Origin: Variovorax sp037204085
Lineage (GTDB): Bacteria > Pseudomonadota > Gammaproteobacteria > Burkholderiales > Burkholderiaceae_C
Assembly: GCF_037204085.1 (NCBI RefSeq)
Contig: NZ_JBBCBW010000001.1
Location: 1 to 64,000 of the forward strand
Direction of reading: 5' to 3'
Length of the DNA stretch: 64,000 nt
Shown: piece by piece, positions 44,568 through 53,060 of the stretch
Position numbering within the stretch: position 1 is the first letter of the stretch
How the letters are laid out: each line of letters begins with the position of its first letter
Notes under the pieces: generated by a model
Told to the model about the DNA's origin: nothing
The model's input: the letters and a program-made list of their open reading frames with translations, nothing else
The model's database searches: none
Translations under genes and position numbers: made by a program

Positions 44568-45797
44568 TCAGCGAGCCTGCGGCGCAGCGGGGGCGCGCAT
44601 GATGAAGAACAGCCAGGCCATCATTGCGACCGCCATGCAGGCAAAGCCCAGCGTCATGGCGTTGATGGTCTGGATGTAGGAGATCGGGCCCCTGGCCACG
44701 AGCATGCAGGCCGCGAACACCAGCGCACCGAAGATCGAGCACCACAAAAGAGCGCCGGGCCGGCCCGCGGCCCTGAAGCCGGTCCGCAGGCACATCGTCA
44801 GGCCGAAGATCGCGGGCGCATAGAAAAACGGCGAGAAATCCATTCCACCGTAGTTCTTTCCGAAGGCCAGCACCACCAGATGAGGCCCCAGCAGGCCCAG
44901 CAATACGCCGCCAATTTCCGCCACCACGAATCCGAAAACGACGAATTTGATGAACAGGCGAAAAGCGTCTTTCCGGTGGTCGGATTTCCAGCTGGCCGCC
45001 AGCTTCGGCAGGATGTAGTAGCCCAGCGCGAGCAACACGTACTGCATGGGCAGCAAGAAGGTGATGTAAATCTTCAGCAAGCCGCCCTGCGCCGAATCGG
45101 CCGAAGAGCCCAGCAGCAATATGGCGCCGCCCGTCATGATCCAGCTCATGAGCTGCGACAGGCTCGCCTTCCAGCCATAGCCCGACGCTTCCTTGAGGGT
45201 GAGGCTCTGCGCGGTGGCCGGCGCCGGCAGCGGCGCAATCACGTTCTTCAGGCCCGCAGCGATCAGGATCGAGAAGGGCAGCTGGATGACGGCAATCCAC
45301 AACAGGGCCTGTGTCCATGAGGCAGGCTTCAGGCCGATCAGCACCGCCACATAGCCGATGCTGATCAGTACGCCCGATATGCACAGCACTGCGAACCGCC
45401 GCCCCACCAACAGGATGCTGCGAGAAATCCAGAAGATTTCGTAGCCGATGATCAACGCGACTCCGGCCCAGTTCAGCGGCCCCGGAAAACCGGTGAACTG
45501 CCACACCAGAAAGCCCGCAATCGACACCGCGGCAACCAGTGCCCAGCTCCACCAGGCGGCCGAGCGACTTGCGTAATAGCGCTTGATCAGCAGCGGTTCA
45601 TGCACCACCGCCGTATGCAGGATGTATTGGAAGCTGACGATCGCAAGAAAAGCCGAAGCAATGCCGAAGTCCGAAGGCGACAACGCCCGCGCCAGCGCAA
45701 AGCTCAGCAGCAGTTGGCTCGCGCTATAGATGCACTGGTCTGCAACTGCATAGATCGGACCTCCCAGGCGTTTTCGGATTCCCGCGAACGACGCCAT
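44568..45797 (-). CDS. Oligosaccharide flippase family protein (Wzx-like)
   Basis: A 409-residue inner-membrane protein with about twelve hydrophobic segments, of the MOP-superfamily polysaccharide transporter type. It opens GGPIYAVADQCIYSASQLLLS with FALARALSPSDFGIASAFL, a common Wzx pattern. It should flip the lipid-linked repeat unit to the periplasm. It is the last gene of the minus-strand exopolysaccharide run and lies 3 bases after the glycoside hydrolase gene. It converges on the Gfc fusion gene; the 52 bases between hold short direct repeats of CCTTGCGCCCC. Confidence 0.87.
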   Translation of the reverse strand: MASFAGIRKRLGGPIYAVADQCIYSASQLLLSFALARALSPSDFGIASAFLAIVSFQYILHTAVVHEPLLIKRYYASRSAAWWSWALVAAVSIAGFLVWQFTGFPGPLNWAGVALIIGYEIFWISRSILLVGRRFAVLCISGVLISIGYVAVLIGLKPASWTQALLWIAVIQLPFSILIAAGLKNVIAPLPAPATAQSLTLKEASGYGWKASLSQLMSWIMTGGAILLLGSSADSAQGGLLKIYITFLLPMQYVLLALGYYILPKLAASWKSDHRKDAFRLFIKFVVFGFVVAEIGGVLLGLLGPHLVVLAFGKNYGGMDFSPFFYAPAIFGLTMCLRTGFRAAGRPGALLWCSIFGALVFAACMLVARGPISYIQTINAMTLGFACMAVAMMAWLFFIMRAPAAPQAR

Positions 45798-45800
45798 TCA

Positions 45801-47060
45801 CTAGTCCGACAGCGAGAACAGAACCGGATAAGTGGTTGCCTTGACGGCAAAGCCTCCTTCGACCGGACTGCCGCAGCTCCCGTGGCGCACCTGCGGAAAG
45901 AAGTCGACGCGCGTGCACTTCTTTCCCTTGTCGGCCGCCACCAGAACGTTCTGTTCCGAGCTTTGCGTCCACACCACATGCAGCAATGAATTTCCGCGGC
46001 TCAGCACCAGCTTGTTCAGGCCGGAGGCGCTGTCGTAGGAAACCTTCCTGGAGTTTCTGGCGATCTTGAGGAATTCGGAAAGGCTGGAGAAGGCTTCCTT
46101 CTTTTCGCCCCCTTTGGACTTGAGGCCGAAGTTGTCCTCTCTCGAAACCACGGAGGTTCCGCGGTCCTTCCAGGCATAGAGATTCAAGAGCTTGATGCCG
46201 GCAGCCACATTGGTGAGGTACTCGCGCAAGATCAGCGAAGCCTGCGCGTTGCGGTCACGCACCGGCAGGTAAGACGCATAGCCCCACTCCGAAGCAACGA
46301 TGCCGACCTTGCCGAGTTGCATCTGGTCGAGCTTTGCGCGCAGCTTTCCGTAGTCGGCAACCGCCGTTTCCGGAACCGAGCGGTACGGATGAATCGATAC
46401 GTCCGTCAGGCAGTTGGCCTTGGCCCCGGACACAAAAGCATTTTCGAGTTGCGGTGGAACCTGCCCCTGGTTGAACGGAAGCTTCGCAAAACCGAAGCCC
46501 ATGACGATCTTCGGCGGGTTCTTCAACTGCGCGATGCTGCGGCAAAACTCGGCCGTGGCAGTTTCGAAGTTCGAAAAGAGCGCCGGGTTCAGAAAGGTCT
46601 TGTGGTCGGGCTCGTTCCACAGTTCCCACACCGCCACGTCGGCGGCGTGTGCGTTCATGAATTCGGCCGCAAAGTTCGCGAACAGCTTTTCCTTCTGCCC
46701 GCCGGCCTGCTGGTCCGACGGGTCGTGCCCCCAGATCTCCCTGCCGCCGAACAGCGTCACGATGGCTTCGAGCCTGGCATTGCGCACGCGCCGGATCAGC
46801 TTCGAGTAATCGATCATTGCGGGGTTGACGCTTTTCAGCGGCGGCCGCACGCCGAACCGGACAAACTCGAAACCCGCCGCCCTGATTTCGTTCAGGTCTT
46901 CGTCCGATATGTCGCTCGGATCGATCTGCACGCTCAATGCGGTCGGATATTCGGTGCTCAGTTCGCTGACGCCCCGGGCCTGGGCCGGGAGCGAGATGGC
47001 GGCAAGCACCATCACTGCGCAGAACAGCTTGATGAATCCGGACAGGGGTGAAGATCTCAT
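45801..47060 (-). CDS. Secreted clan-A glycoside hydrolase in the exopolysaccharide locus
   Basis: 419 residues with a signal peptide (about 1-28, cleaved after AQA). The TIM-barrel clan GH-A catalytic pair is visible: acid/base Glu150 in WELWNEPDH and nucleophile Glu257 in VASEWGY, with the active-site His in IHPYRS (about 223). It resembles GH39/GH5-type enzymes. Capsule loci often carry a hydrolase that trims, releases or edits the polymer in the periplasm. The linkage it cuts is unknown. Its ATG shares one base with the preceding glycosyltransferase stop. Confidence 0.85.
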   Translation of the reverse strand: MRSSPLSGFIKLFCAVMVLAAISLPAQARGVSELSTEYPTALSVQIDPSDISDEDLNEIRAAGFEFVRFGVRPPLKSVNPAMIDYSKLIRRVRNARLEAIVTLFGGREIWGHDPSDQQAGGQKEKLFANFAAEFMNAHAADVAVWELWNEPDHKTFLNPALFSNFETATAEFCRSIAQLKNPPKIVMGFGFAKLPFNQGQVPPQLENAFVSGAKANCLTDVSIHPYRSVPETAVADYGKLRAKLDQMQLGKVGIVASEWGYASYLPVRDRNAQASLILREYLTNVAAGIKLLNLYAWKDRGTSVVSREDNFGLKSKGGEKKEAFSSLSEFLKIARNSRKVSYDSASGLNKLVLSRGNSLLHVVWTQSSEQNVLVAADKGKKCTRVDFFPQVRHGSCGSPVEGGFAVKATTYPVLFSLSD

Positions 47061-48130
47061 CAAAGCACCGACTCCTTGTAGAGATCGACGATGGCCGAGT
47101 TCATTCGGTCGGCGGTGTATTTCTTTTCGAAAATCTCCCGCCCGTTCTGCCCCATTCGCACCAGCTCCTCGTTCGGGATCTGGTCGATCTCGCGCAGCAT
47201 TTCGTCCAGGCGATCGAGCGGAAACAGCCGTCCGTTTTTCGTGTCTTCGACAATGTCGACCAAGCCGCCCACCGCGGAGGCAAAAACCGGTTTGCCGCGT
47301 GCCATTGCCTCGACCGCTACAAAGCCGAAGCCTTCCCATCTCGACGGCACGATGACCGCGTCGCAAGACCGGTATGCGGCATCGAGTTCGTCCTTTTCGA
47401 GCCAACCCTTGAACTCGATCTCATCGGAATGGGCCAGGGAAAGATCGTTTCGAACAGCGCCGCCGACGATGGTCAGCTTGAATTTCGGCTGCACCCGAAC
47501 ATAGGAATCGAGCAATATATCGATGCCCTTCTGCCGGTCGAGCCGGCCAACGAAGAGGATCTGTCTTTGCCGCGGCTCAACCTCTTTCAGCGCCGCACCC
47601 TGTTCATGGCCCAGCGCCGCGGGGGTGATTCCGTTCGGAATGCACCTGCAGCGCTTGATGCCGAATTTCTCTGCAATGCGCAGTTCATGGTCGCTGATGC
47701 AGATGATCGCGTCGGTCCAATACGAAAGCAGCCATTCGGCCCAGCGATAGATCGACTTCTTGTACGAAGGGCCGATCTGGTCGAATGCCCAACCGTGCGA
47801 GCAATAGACGATCTTTGTCTCTTGCGGCACCTGGCCGAGCAGCGCCATTGCGCGCACAACTCCACCGGCAATCGAACTGTGGAGATGTAGAACCGAGGGG
47901 CGCTCGGTCCGGATGATCTTCCTGACTTCGGCGGCGTAGCTCGCAAGCGCCAAGGGGCTGCGCGCCGTGGGCACCACGTGGGTGTCTTGCGAACTGAGCC
48001 ACTCCACCGGCCCGGGCAAGACGAACTTCGCCTGGGTGATCACGGGGGAGTTCTGCTGAAAGCCGGAAACCATCCGCAAATAGGTTTCCAGCCCGCCCTT
48101 GAGGGTTTCGGCAACGTGCAATATTTTCAT
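47060..48130 (-). CDS. Glycosyltransferase family 4 protein
   Basis: A 356-residue GT-B glycosyltransferase. It opens MKILHVAETLKGGLETYLRM, has GRLDRQKGIDILLDSY at the second-domain start and the EX7E retaining motif in PSRWEGFGFVAVEAMARGKP. It adds a sugar to the lipid-linked repeat unit. It is the only stand-alone sugar-adding enzyme besides the initiating transferase in this locus. The donor and acceptor cannot be told from sequence. Confidence 0.92.
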   Translation of the reverse strand: MKILHVAETLKGGLETYLRMVSGFQQNSPVITQAKFVLPGPVEWLSSQDTHVVPTARSPLALASYAAEVRKIIRTERPSVLHLHSSIAGGVVRAMALLGQVPQETKIVYCSHGWAFDQIGPSYKKSIYRWAEWLLSYWTDAIICISDHELRIAEKFGIKRCRCIPNGITPAALGHEQGAALKEVEPRQRQILFVGRLDRQKGIDILLDSYVRVQPKFKLTIVGGAVRNDLSLAHSDEIEFKGWLEKDELDAAYRSCDAVIVPSRWEGFGFVAVEAMARGKPVFASAVGGLVDIVEDTKNGRLFPLDRLDEMLREIDQIPNEELVRMGQNGREIFEKKYTADRMNSAIVDLYKESVL

Positions 48131-48141
48131 GGCCTGCGCAG

Positions 48142-49290
48142 TCAGATCAAGGCATGAATTCCGGCCACCACTTCGCCCCTGAGCAGATCGAGTGTTTGCC
48201 GGTCCGGAGTTTTTTCATTCAGCACGCCCAGCACCGAGGCCTCGAGTTTTTCCACGCGAGGCGACAGGTCGAAGAGATAGCGCTTTCGCTTCGTCAGCTC
48301 GAAGAAGGATTCGACCTTCTTGTCCCAATTCATCCCAATGGACGGAATGTTCAGGCTGTAGGCCACGATGTTTGCATGCAGCCGATGCGCCACGATGCAT
48401 GAACAGGCGCTGATCAGGGAAACCAGTTCATCGGGATGCCGCGGAACCAGGAAACTGGATTTCGGCGCATTCGATTCCGCAGAAATCTCGTTCAGGATCT
48501 TGTTGTCTTCAGAAGCACCATTGGTGAAATAGAGAACCCGCTTTCCCTCCGCCCGCAGCGATTCGGCGAGCGTCGAAAAGAACTTGGCCGACTCCGTCGA
48601 GTTGGCGTTCGCGTATTCGGAGTTCATGACCAGCGCGTCGAGGCTGCTCACGCAAATGCCGATATCCCAGTTCTTCTCCGGCGAGAGTTCTTCGGAGAAC
48701 GCATCGGCGCAAACCAGCGCGGGATCGGGAACCACCCTGATGCTTCCCCTGGGAATTCCGAAATGCGTATGCAGGTTGTTTGCCGATTCCTTGTCACGCG
48801 TGGCGTAGAAAACCGGCCTTGCATTCCTGATGAAGCGCTTGACGAGAAACCGGCCCAGAAACGACCACCGCGCCGTGACCCCGACCGACACGACCACCAC
48901 TCGCTTTCCGCGCAAAAGGCGGCTCAGCAGAAAAAGCTTGGCCGGGAAATTGAGCGCCACGTCGCAAAACAGCTGCCCGCCCCCAATGACGATCAGGTCG
49001 GCATCGCTGACCGCGGCTTTCCAGTTCTTTCGCCAGACGAGAAAGTAGCCCTTGAGGCAGTAAAGAAAAACGATCAGCGACCGAAGCAAAGAAGGAAGCT
49101 TTGCGAAAAGCCGGAAAGCGCCCCCGCCCCGCAGGTTTTCTTCTTCGAAGCCCACCCGGCCGGCAATGTCCAGAAACTCGACGGTGGCCCGCGGGTACTT
49201 CATCCCCGCGATATGGGCCAACGATGCTGCGATGACCCCGTCTCCCAGGTTGTCGCTGAAAGGCACCGCGCAAATCAGAATCTTTTTCAT
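48142..49290 (-). CDS. Polysaccharide pyruvyl transferase family protein
   Basis: A 382-residue protein of the PS_pyruv_trans family (CsaB/WcaK/AmsJ), which puts ketal-linked pyruvate from phosphoenolpyruvate on sugars and gives the polymer a negative charge. The N-terminal motif VPFSDNLGDGVIAASLAHI and the C-terminal SACSCIVAHRLHANIVAYSL, with the catalytic-region histidine, are typical. It lies 11 bases before the glycosyltransferase gene and 13 after the sugar transferase gene. Confidence 0.9.
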   Translation of the reverse strand: MKKILICAVPFSDNLGDGVIAASLAHIAGMKYPRATVEFLDIAGRVGFEEENLRGGGAFRLFAKLPSLLRSLIVFLYCLKGYFLVWRKNWKAAVSDADLIVIGGGQLFCDVALNFPAKLFLLSRLLRGKRVVVVSVGVTARWSFLGRFLVKRFIRNARPVFYATRDKESANNLHTHFGIPRGSIRVVPDPALVCADAFSEELSPEKNWDIGICVSSLDALVMNSEYANANSTESAKFFSTLAESLRAEGKRVLYFTNGASEDNKILNEISAESNAPKSSFLVPRHPDELVSLISACSCIVAHRLHANIVAYSLNIPSIGMNWDKKVESFFELTKRKRYLFDLSPRVEKLEASVLGVLNEKTPDRQTLDLLRGEVVAGIHALI

Positions 49291-49303
49291 CTTCGAATCA
49301 GCG

Positions 49304-50014
49304 TCACCGAGAACCGTGGCCCACCGCCACCACCCAGATGGTCCTGATGAAAATGCCGATATCCCCGCCGACGGAAAGCGTCTCGACGTAGCTCACGTCC
49401 AGCGCCACGCGTTTCTTGTAGCTCAACTGATTGCGGCCGCTCACTTGCCACAGACCGGTGATTCCGGGCCGCACGGCGCAATAGAACGACCAGTCGGCGC
49501 CATAGAGCCCCTTCTGATCGAGCATGCATGGCCGGGGGCCGACCAGGCTCATGTCTCCTACCAGCACATTCCAGAACTGCGGCAATTCGTCCAGGCTGGT
49601 CTTGCGGATGAACTTGCCGAAGCGGGTGATGCGGGGATCGTTCTCGAGCTTTTGGTAGTCGTCCCATTGCTGGCGCGCCACCGGATCGTTCTTGAGGTGC
49701 TCCTCGAGGATCTGGGCGGAGTTGGGCAGCATGGAGCGGAACTTGTAGAACTTGAAGACGCGCCCTCCCCGTCCATAACGCGGCTGCGAATAAAGAACGG
49801 GAGCTCCGGAGCTCAGAAAAACGCCAATGGCGAGCAAAACATAAAGCCAGCCGAAAGCGGTAAAAAAGAAAAGAGATGCAGCAATATCCACCGCTCTTTT
49901 AGCGGCGCGCAGCATGGCGGGGTGATTGACCTTTTCCCACGCCGGGTCCGAATATTCGGTGTGCATTTCCTCGCTTCTGGGCGCGGTCAATTCCTCGGGA
50001 CGGAAATTGGTCAT
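49304..50014 (-). CDS. Initiating sugar transferase (WcaJ/WbaP-type C-terminal form)
   Basis: A 236-residue polyprenyl-phosphate sugar-1-phosphate transferase. One hydrophobic hairpin (about residues 48-72) precedes the catalytic domain, with KFYKFRSMLPNS, TRFGKFIRKTSLDELPQFWN and GPRPCMLDQ, all hallmarks of the family. It lacks the long N-terminal transmembrane part of WbaP/WcaJ, like minimal PglC-type forms. It loads the first sugar on undecaprenyl phosphate. A 341-base gap separates it from wzc. Confidence 0.93.
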   Translation of the reverse strand: MTNFRPEELTAPRSEEMHTEYSDPAWEKVNHPAMLRAAKRAVDIAASLFFFTAFGWLYVLLAIGVFLSSGAPVLYSQPRYGRGGRVFKFYKFRSMLPNSAQILEEHLKNDPVARQQWDDYQKLENDPRITRFGKFIRKTSLDELPQFWNVLVGDMSLVGPRPCMLDQKGLYGADWSFYCAVRPGITGLWQVSGRNQLSYKKRVALDVSYVETLSVGGDIGIFIRTIWVVAVGHGSR

Positions 50015-50355
50015 AGGAATGCTCCGTTCTCACATTTGAAGCGGAGGCAAGTTTTTAGCTTAAGAACTCTCATTTCTGGAGCACCTTTCGTCTTACAAGC
50101 AAATGCTTGCCCCTCTCGGGTCGGTGATAAGTTGCGGCTCGGGCTCAGGCCCGATACGGGCCGGCCCGGGAGCCTGGGAGGGTGCTGCGCACAAAAACCA
50201 TTGCGCAATCCCAGCGACTCAACCACGTAATACAAAAGAACGAAGTACTTAACCCTAGGCCTTTGTTATTAGCTTTTGAGCAAAGGCACCAAATTAGTGC
50301 TGCGAGTGATAAATTCCACACTCTGGCCTAATTTTCACAGATATCGTGTCGCCAA
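50015..50355. promoter_or_regulatory. Intergenic region between wzc and the sugar transferase gene
   Basis: 341 bases without a gene, clearly richer in A+T than the flanks. Two inverted repeats are visible: GGCCCG-ATA-CGGGCC at 50148-50162, inside a larger GGCTC/GAGCC pairing, and GCCTTTG/CAAAGGC at 50259-50287. The first could attenuate transcription running from wzc into the downstream biosynthetic genes, and the second could be an operator. No JUMPstart/ops element was found. Confidence 0.55.
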
Positions 50356-52608
50356 CTAGGTGGTATCCCTGTTGTTTTTATATTTATAGTGTATGTAACG
50401 GTAACCGCCGTATTTGTAGCTACTGCTTCCCGCGTGGCGCCGCGATAAGTCCATAGCATTCAAAATAACGCCATTGGCCGTACAGCCCGCGTGCGCCAAT
50501 CTCCGCACGCTCTCGTTCAATTCGCCCAACTGGGTTTTCTCGGCGCGGGCCACCAGCAGCAGCGAGCCCGCGAGCGGTGCTACCGAAGCCGTGTCGGCAG
50601 CCACCAACACCGGCGCCGTATCGATGATCACCAAGTCATAGCTTGGCGACAGTTTTTCCAAAAGTTGCGAAAACGAGTCGCTCAGGAGCAATTCGGCCGG
50701 GTTGGGCGGAAGCACCCCGGTCGTTATGACGTCCAGATTCGGCAGGACCGACGGGCGAATGGCTTTTTCGAGGCTCAATGTGCCCGCAATCAATTCGGAT
50801 AAACCGGAAGATCGGGACATTGAGAAGAATTGATTAACCCGGCCCTTGCGCAAATCGGCGTCGACCAGGAGAACCTTTTTGCCCGACGCAGCAGTAATTG
50901 CCGCGAAATTGACGGAAACAAAAGTCTTCCCGACCCCGGGCGTTGCTCCCGAGATGAGCAGGCGGTTGTTGGGCGCCTCCAACATGGCGAACTGCAGGGC
51001 GGTTCGCAGGCTGCGCAGGCTCTCCACCGCCGGGTCTTCCGAATGCTGCAGCGCGAGGATGTGCAGGCCGGGCGCCCTGTTCTCGATGCTCCGGTCGATC
51101 ATCCGCTGGGCGCCGCTCAGGGGAATGCTGCTGTAGACGCTGAGTCCCGTGTGCATTTCGATCTCGCTCGGATTGCGGATGCCGCCGAAGAACGAGTTTC
51201 GAGCGATGGCAGCGGCCACGCCGGCCATCAGCCCCAGCAGCAATGCGAGGGCGAGGATCAATGGCCTCTTGGGCCAGACGGGCTCCTCCGGAATGATGGC
51301 GTCGTCCAGCAGGCGCACGTTGCCGACCTTGCCTTCCTTGGCCAGCCGCATCTGCAGCGAGCTGTTGAGCAGCGACACATAGAGGTCGGTGTTGACCTTG
51401 ATGTCGCGCTGCATCTGCACGGTGTTCTGCTGCAGCAGCGGCATCTTGCGGATGCGCGAATCGACCGAGGCGATTTCGCCCTTCCACGCCGAGATCTGCG
51501 TGTCCAGCGTCTGGATGCTCGGGTGCTTGTCCGTAAAGCGCGCGGAGAGCTCGCGCCGCTTCTGCTGCGCTTCGAGCAACCTGGATTGCAGATCGACCGT
51601 CTGCGTCAGGGCATTTTTTGCCTCGTCGTCCAGGCTGACGGTGCCGTTCTCGTTTCTGTAGCGGTTGTAGAGGTCTTCGGATTGCTCGAGCTGCTTCTTG
51701 AACTGGGGCAGCGCGGTATCAAGGAAGCCCAGTGTTTTCTCCGCCTCGGCAGCCTTGCGCTCGATGTTCTGGCGCACATAGAGGCGGCCGATCTCGTTGA
51801 GCAGCTGCGTGAGCTTTTCAGGGCTCGGATGCTTCCAGCTGACATCGATCACGCCGGACTGCTTGCCCTTTTCAACGACCTTGAGGCCGTCCTGCAGCGA
51901 CAGCAGCGTCAACTGCTTCGAGAAACGGATCAGCCTGAACTGAGCGCCGGGCTTGGCGCTGACGGAGCTGACCAGGAGCCGCAAGCTGCCGCCTGGAAGA
52001 TTCGCGACCAGCGGCGTTCCGATGACGCCCTTGAGGGGCGTTTCGATGCCGGGGTGGGCCAGCTCGTAGCGGTTGTCGGCTTGTACAGTCAGAGAGAACT
52101 GTTGCTCTTCGAGATCGGCGGGAACGTCGAACTGGGGAACGACGATCTTCTCCGTGCCGGTCACGTAGCCCGACAGGCCCATGAAGCCGGGGTTCGAAAG
52201 ATCGGTGGCACGCCGCGAAAGCCAGCTGCCCACCACGGGTGCATAGCGGGGCTGCGCGCTGATGTAGAGCTTGGTGTTTTCCACCGCCTGCGCCAGGATG
52301 GCGCGCGACTTGATGATCTCGATTTCGCCCGCGGCGGGGGTCTTCACGCTCAGCAGCGAAGACGCTGCGTCGCCCAGGAAGCTGCCTGCCGAGTTGCCGG
52401 AGTCTTCCACCTGCACCGCCACGTTGGCTTCGTACATGGGCTTGCCGAAGAAGGCATAGGCAAAGCCGAGGAACAAGGCCGCCGCAGTGACGATGGCAAT
52501 GAGCCAGCGGTTGTCGACGAGGATGTCGAGGTACTCGACGAGGTTGATTCCTTCGCCCTCTTCTTCCAGCGCTGGCATCGGCAGGGCGGCTTGCTGGGGT
52601 GCGTTCAT
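50356..52608 (-). CDS. wzc: Polysaccharide co-polymerase / tyrosine autokinase Wzc (Etk-like)
   Basis: A 750-residue inner-membrane protein that controls polymer length and opens export by cycling phosphorylation. It has a first span near residues 35-52, a long periplasmic Wzz domain with coiled-coil (about 300-420), a second span near residue 460, and a cytoplasmic BY-kinase domain with Walker A GATPGVGKT at 554-562, Walker A' LLVDADLRKG and Walker B LVIIDTAPV. The tail SSYKYGGYRYIHYKYKNN is the tyrosine cluster. The start overlaps the wzb stop (ATGA). It corresponds to Etk in group 4 capsule loci. Confidence 0.95.
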   Translation of the reverse strand: MNAPQQAALPMPALEEEGEGINLVEYLDILVDNRWLIAIVTAAALFLGFAYAFFGKPMYEANVAVQVEDSGNSAGSFLGDAASSLLSVKTPAAGEIEIIKSRAILAQAVENTKLYISAQPRYAPVVGSWLSRRATDLSNPGFMGLSGYVTGTEKIVVPQFDVPADLEEQQFSLTVQADNRYELAHPGIETPLKGVIGTPLVANLPGGSLRLLVSSVSAKPGAQFRLIRFSKQLTLLSLQDGLKVVEKGKQSGVIDVSWKHPSPEKLTQLLNEIGRLYVRQNIERKAAEAEKTLGFLDTALPQFKKQLEQSEDLYNRYRNENGTVSLDDEAKNALTQTVDLQSRLLEAQQKRRELSARFTDKHPSIQTLDTQISAWKGEIASVDSRIRKMPLLQQNTVQMQRDIKVNTDLYVSLLNSSLQMRLAKEGKVGNVRLLDDAIIPEEPVWPKRPLILALALLLGLMAGVAAAIARNSFFGGIRNPSEIEMHTGLSVYSSIPLSGAQRMIDRSIENRAPGLHILALQHSEDPAVESLRSLRTALQFAMLEAPNNRLLISGATPGVGKTFVSVNFAAITAASGKKVLLVDADLRKGRVNQFFSMSRSSGLSELIAGTLSLEKAIRPSVLPNLDVITTGVLPPNPAELLLSDSFSQLLEKLSPSYDLVIIDTAPVLVAADTASVAPLAGSLLLVARAEKTQLGELNESVRRLAHAGCTANGVILNAMDLSRRHAGSSSYKYGGYRYIHYKYKNNRDTT

Positions 52609-53060
52609 GTCGATTGCTGCTCGGGTTTTGTAATTTTCAGAATGCGATCGATCCAGGTCCTGGCGCCCACGTCGATGAGGGCCAGGGCATGCTCGAAGGC
52701 CGCCTCGTCTTTCCGGTAGGGGTCGGGCACGTCCTGCTTGGCGGCCTCCGCGATGCGAAAGACCTTGCCGCGCACGAAGGGGTAGGTCGCCTCGAGGTAG
52801 CGGCGCTGCTCCATGTCCATCACCAGGATCAGGTCGGCCTGGCGGCACAGCAGCTGGCTCACCTGCTGCGCGACGTGGGCCGAGATGTCGATGCCGCGCT
52901 CTTGCATGAGCCTTTGCGCCATGGCATCGGCCGGCTTGCCCACGAGCGCGCCCGTACCGGCCGACACCACGCGAAGATGCGGCAGCCCGGCGGCCAGGAG
53001 GCCCTCCGCCATGGGGCTTCGGCAGATGTTGCCGATGCAGACGGTCAGGATGGATTTCAT
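52605..53060 (-). CDS. wzb: Low-molecular-weight protein tyrosine phosphatase Wzb (Etp-like)
   Basis: A 151-residue phosphatase that removes phosphate from the Wzc tyrosine tail. The active-site loop CIGNICRS (Cys8 to Ser15) and the general acid Asp113 in DPYRK are intact. The order wza-wzb-wzc with 4-base overlaps at both ends is that of Wzy-dependent capsule and colanic acid loci. Confidence 0.95.
   Translation of the reverse strand: MKSILTVCIGNICRSPMAEGLLAAGLPHLRVVSAGTGALVGKPADAMAQRLMQERGIDISAHVAQQVSQLLCRQADLILVMDMEQRRYLEATYPFVRGKVFRIAEAAKQDVPDPYRKDEAAFEHALALIDVGARTWIDRILKITKPEQQST

Noticed and set aside
50148..50162. Rho-independent terminator after wzc
   Set aside because: The stem is strong but lies about 190 bases after the wzc stop and has no T-run on the minus strand. 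I kept it as a possible attenuator or structural hairpin only.
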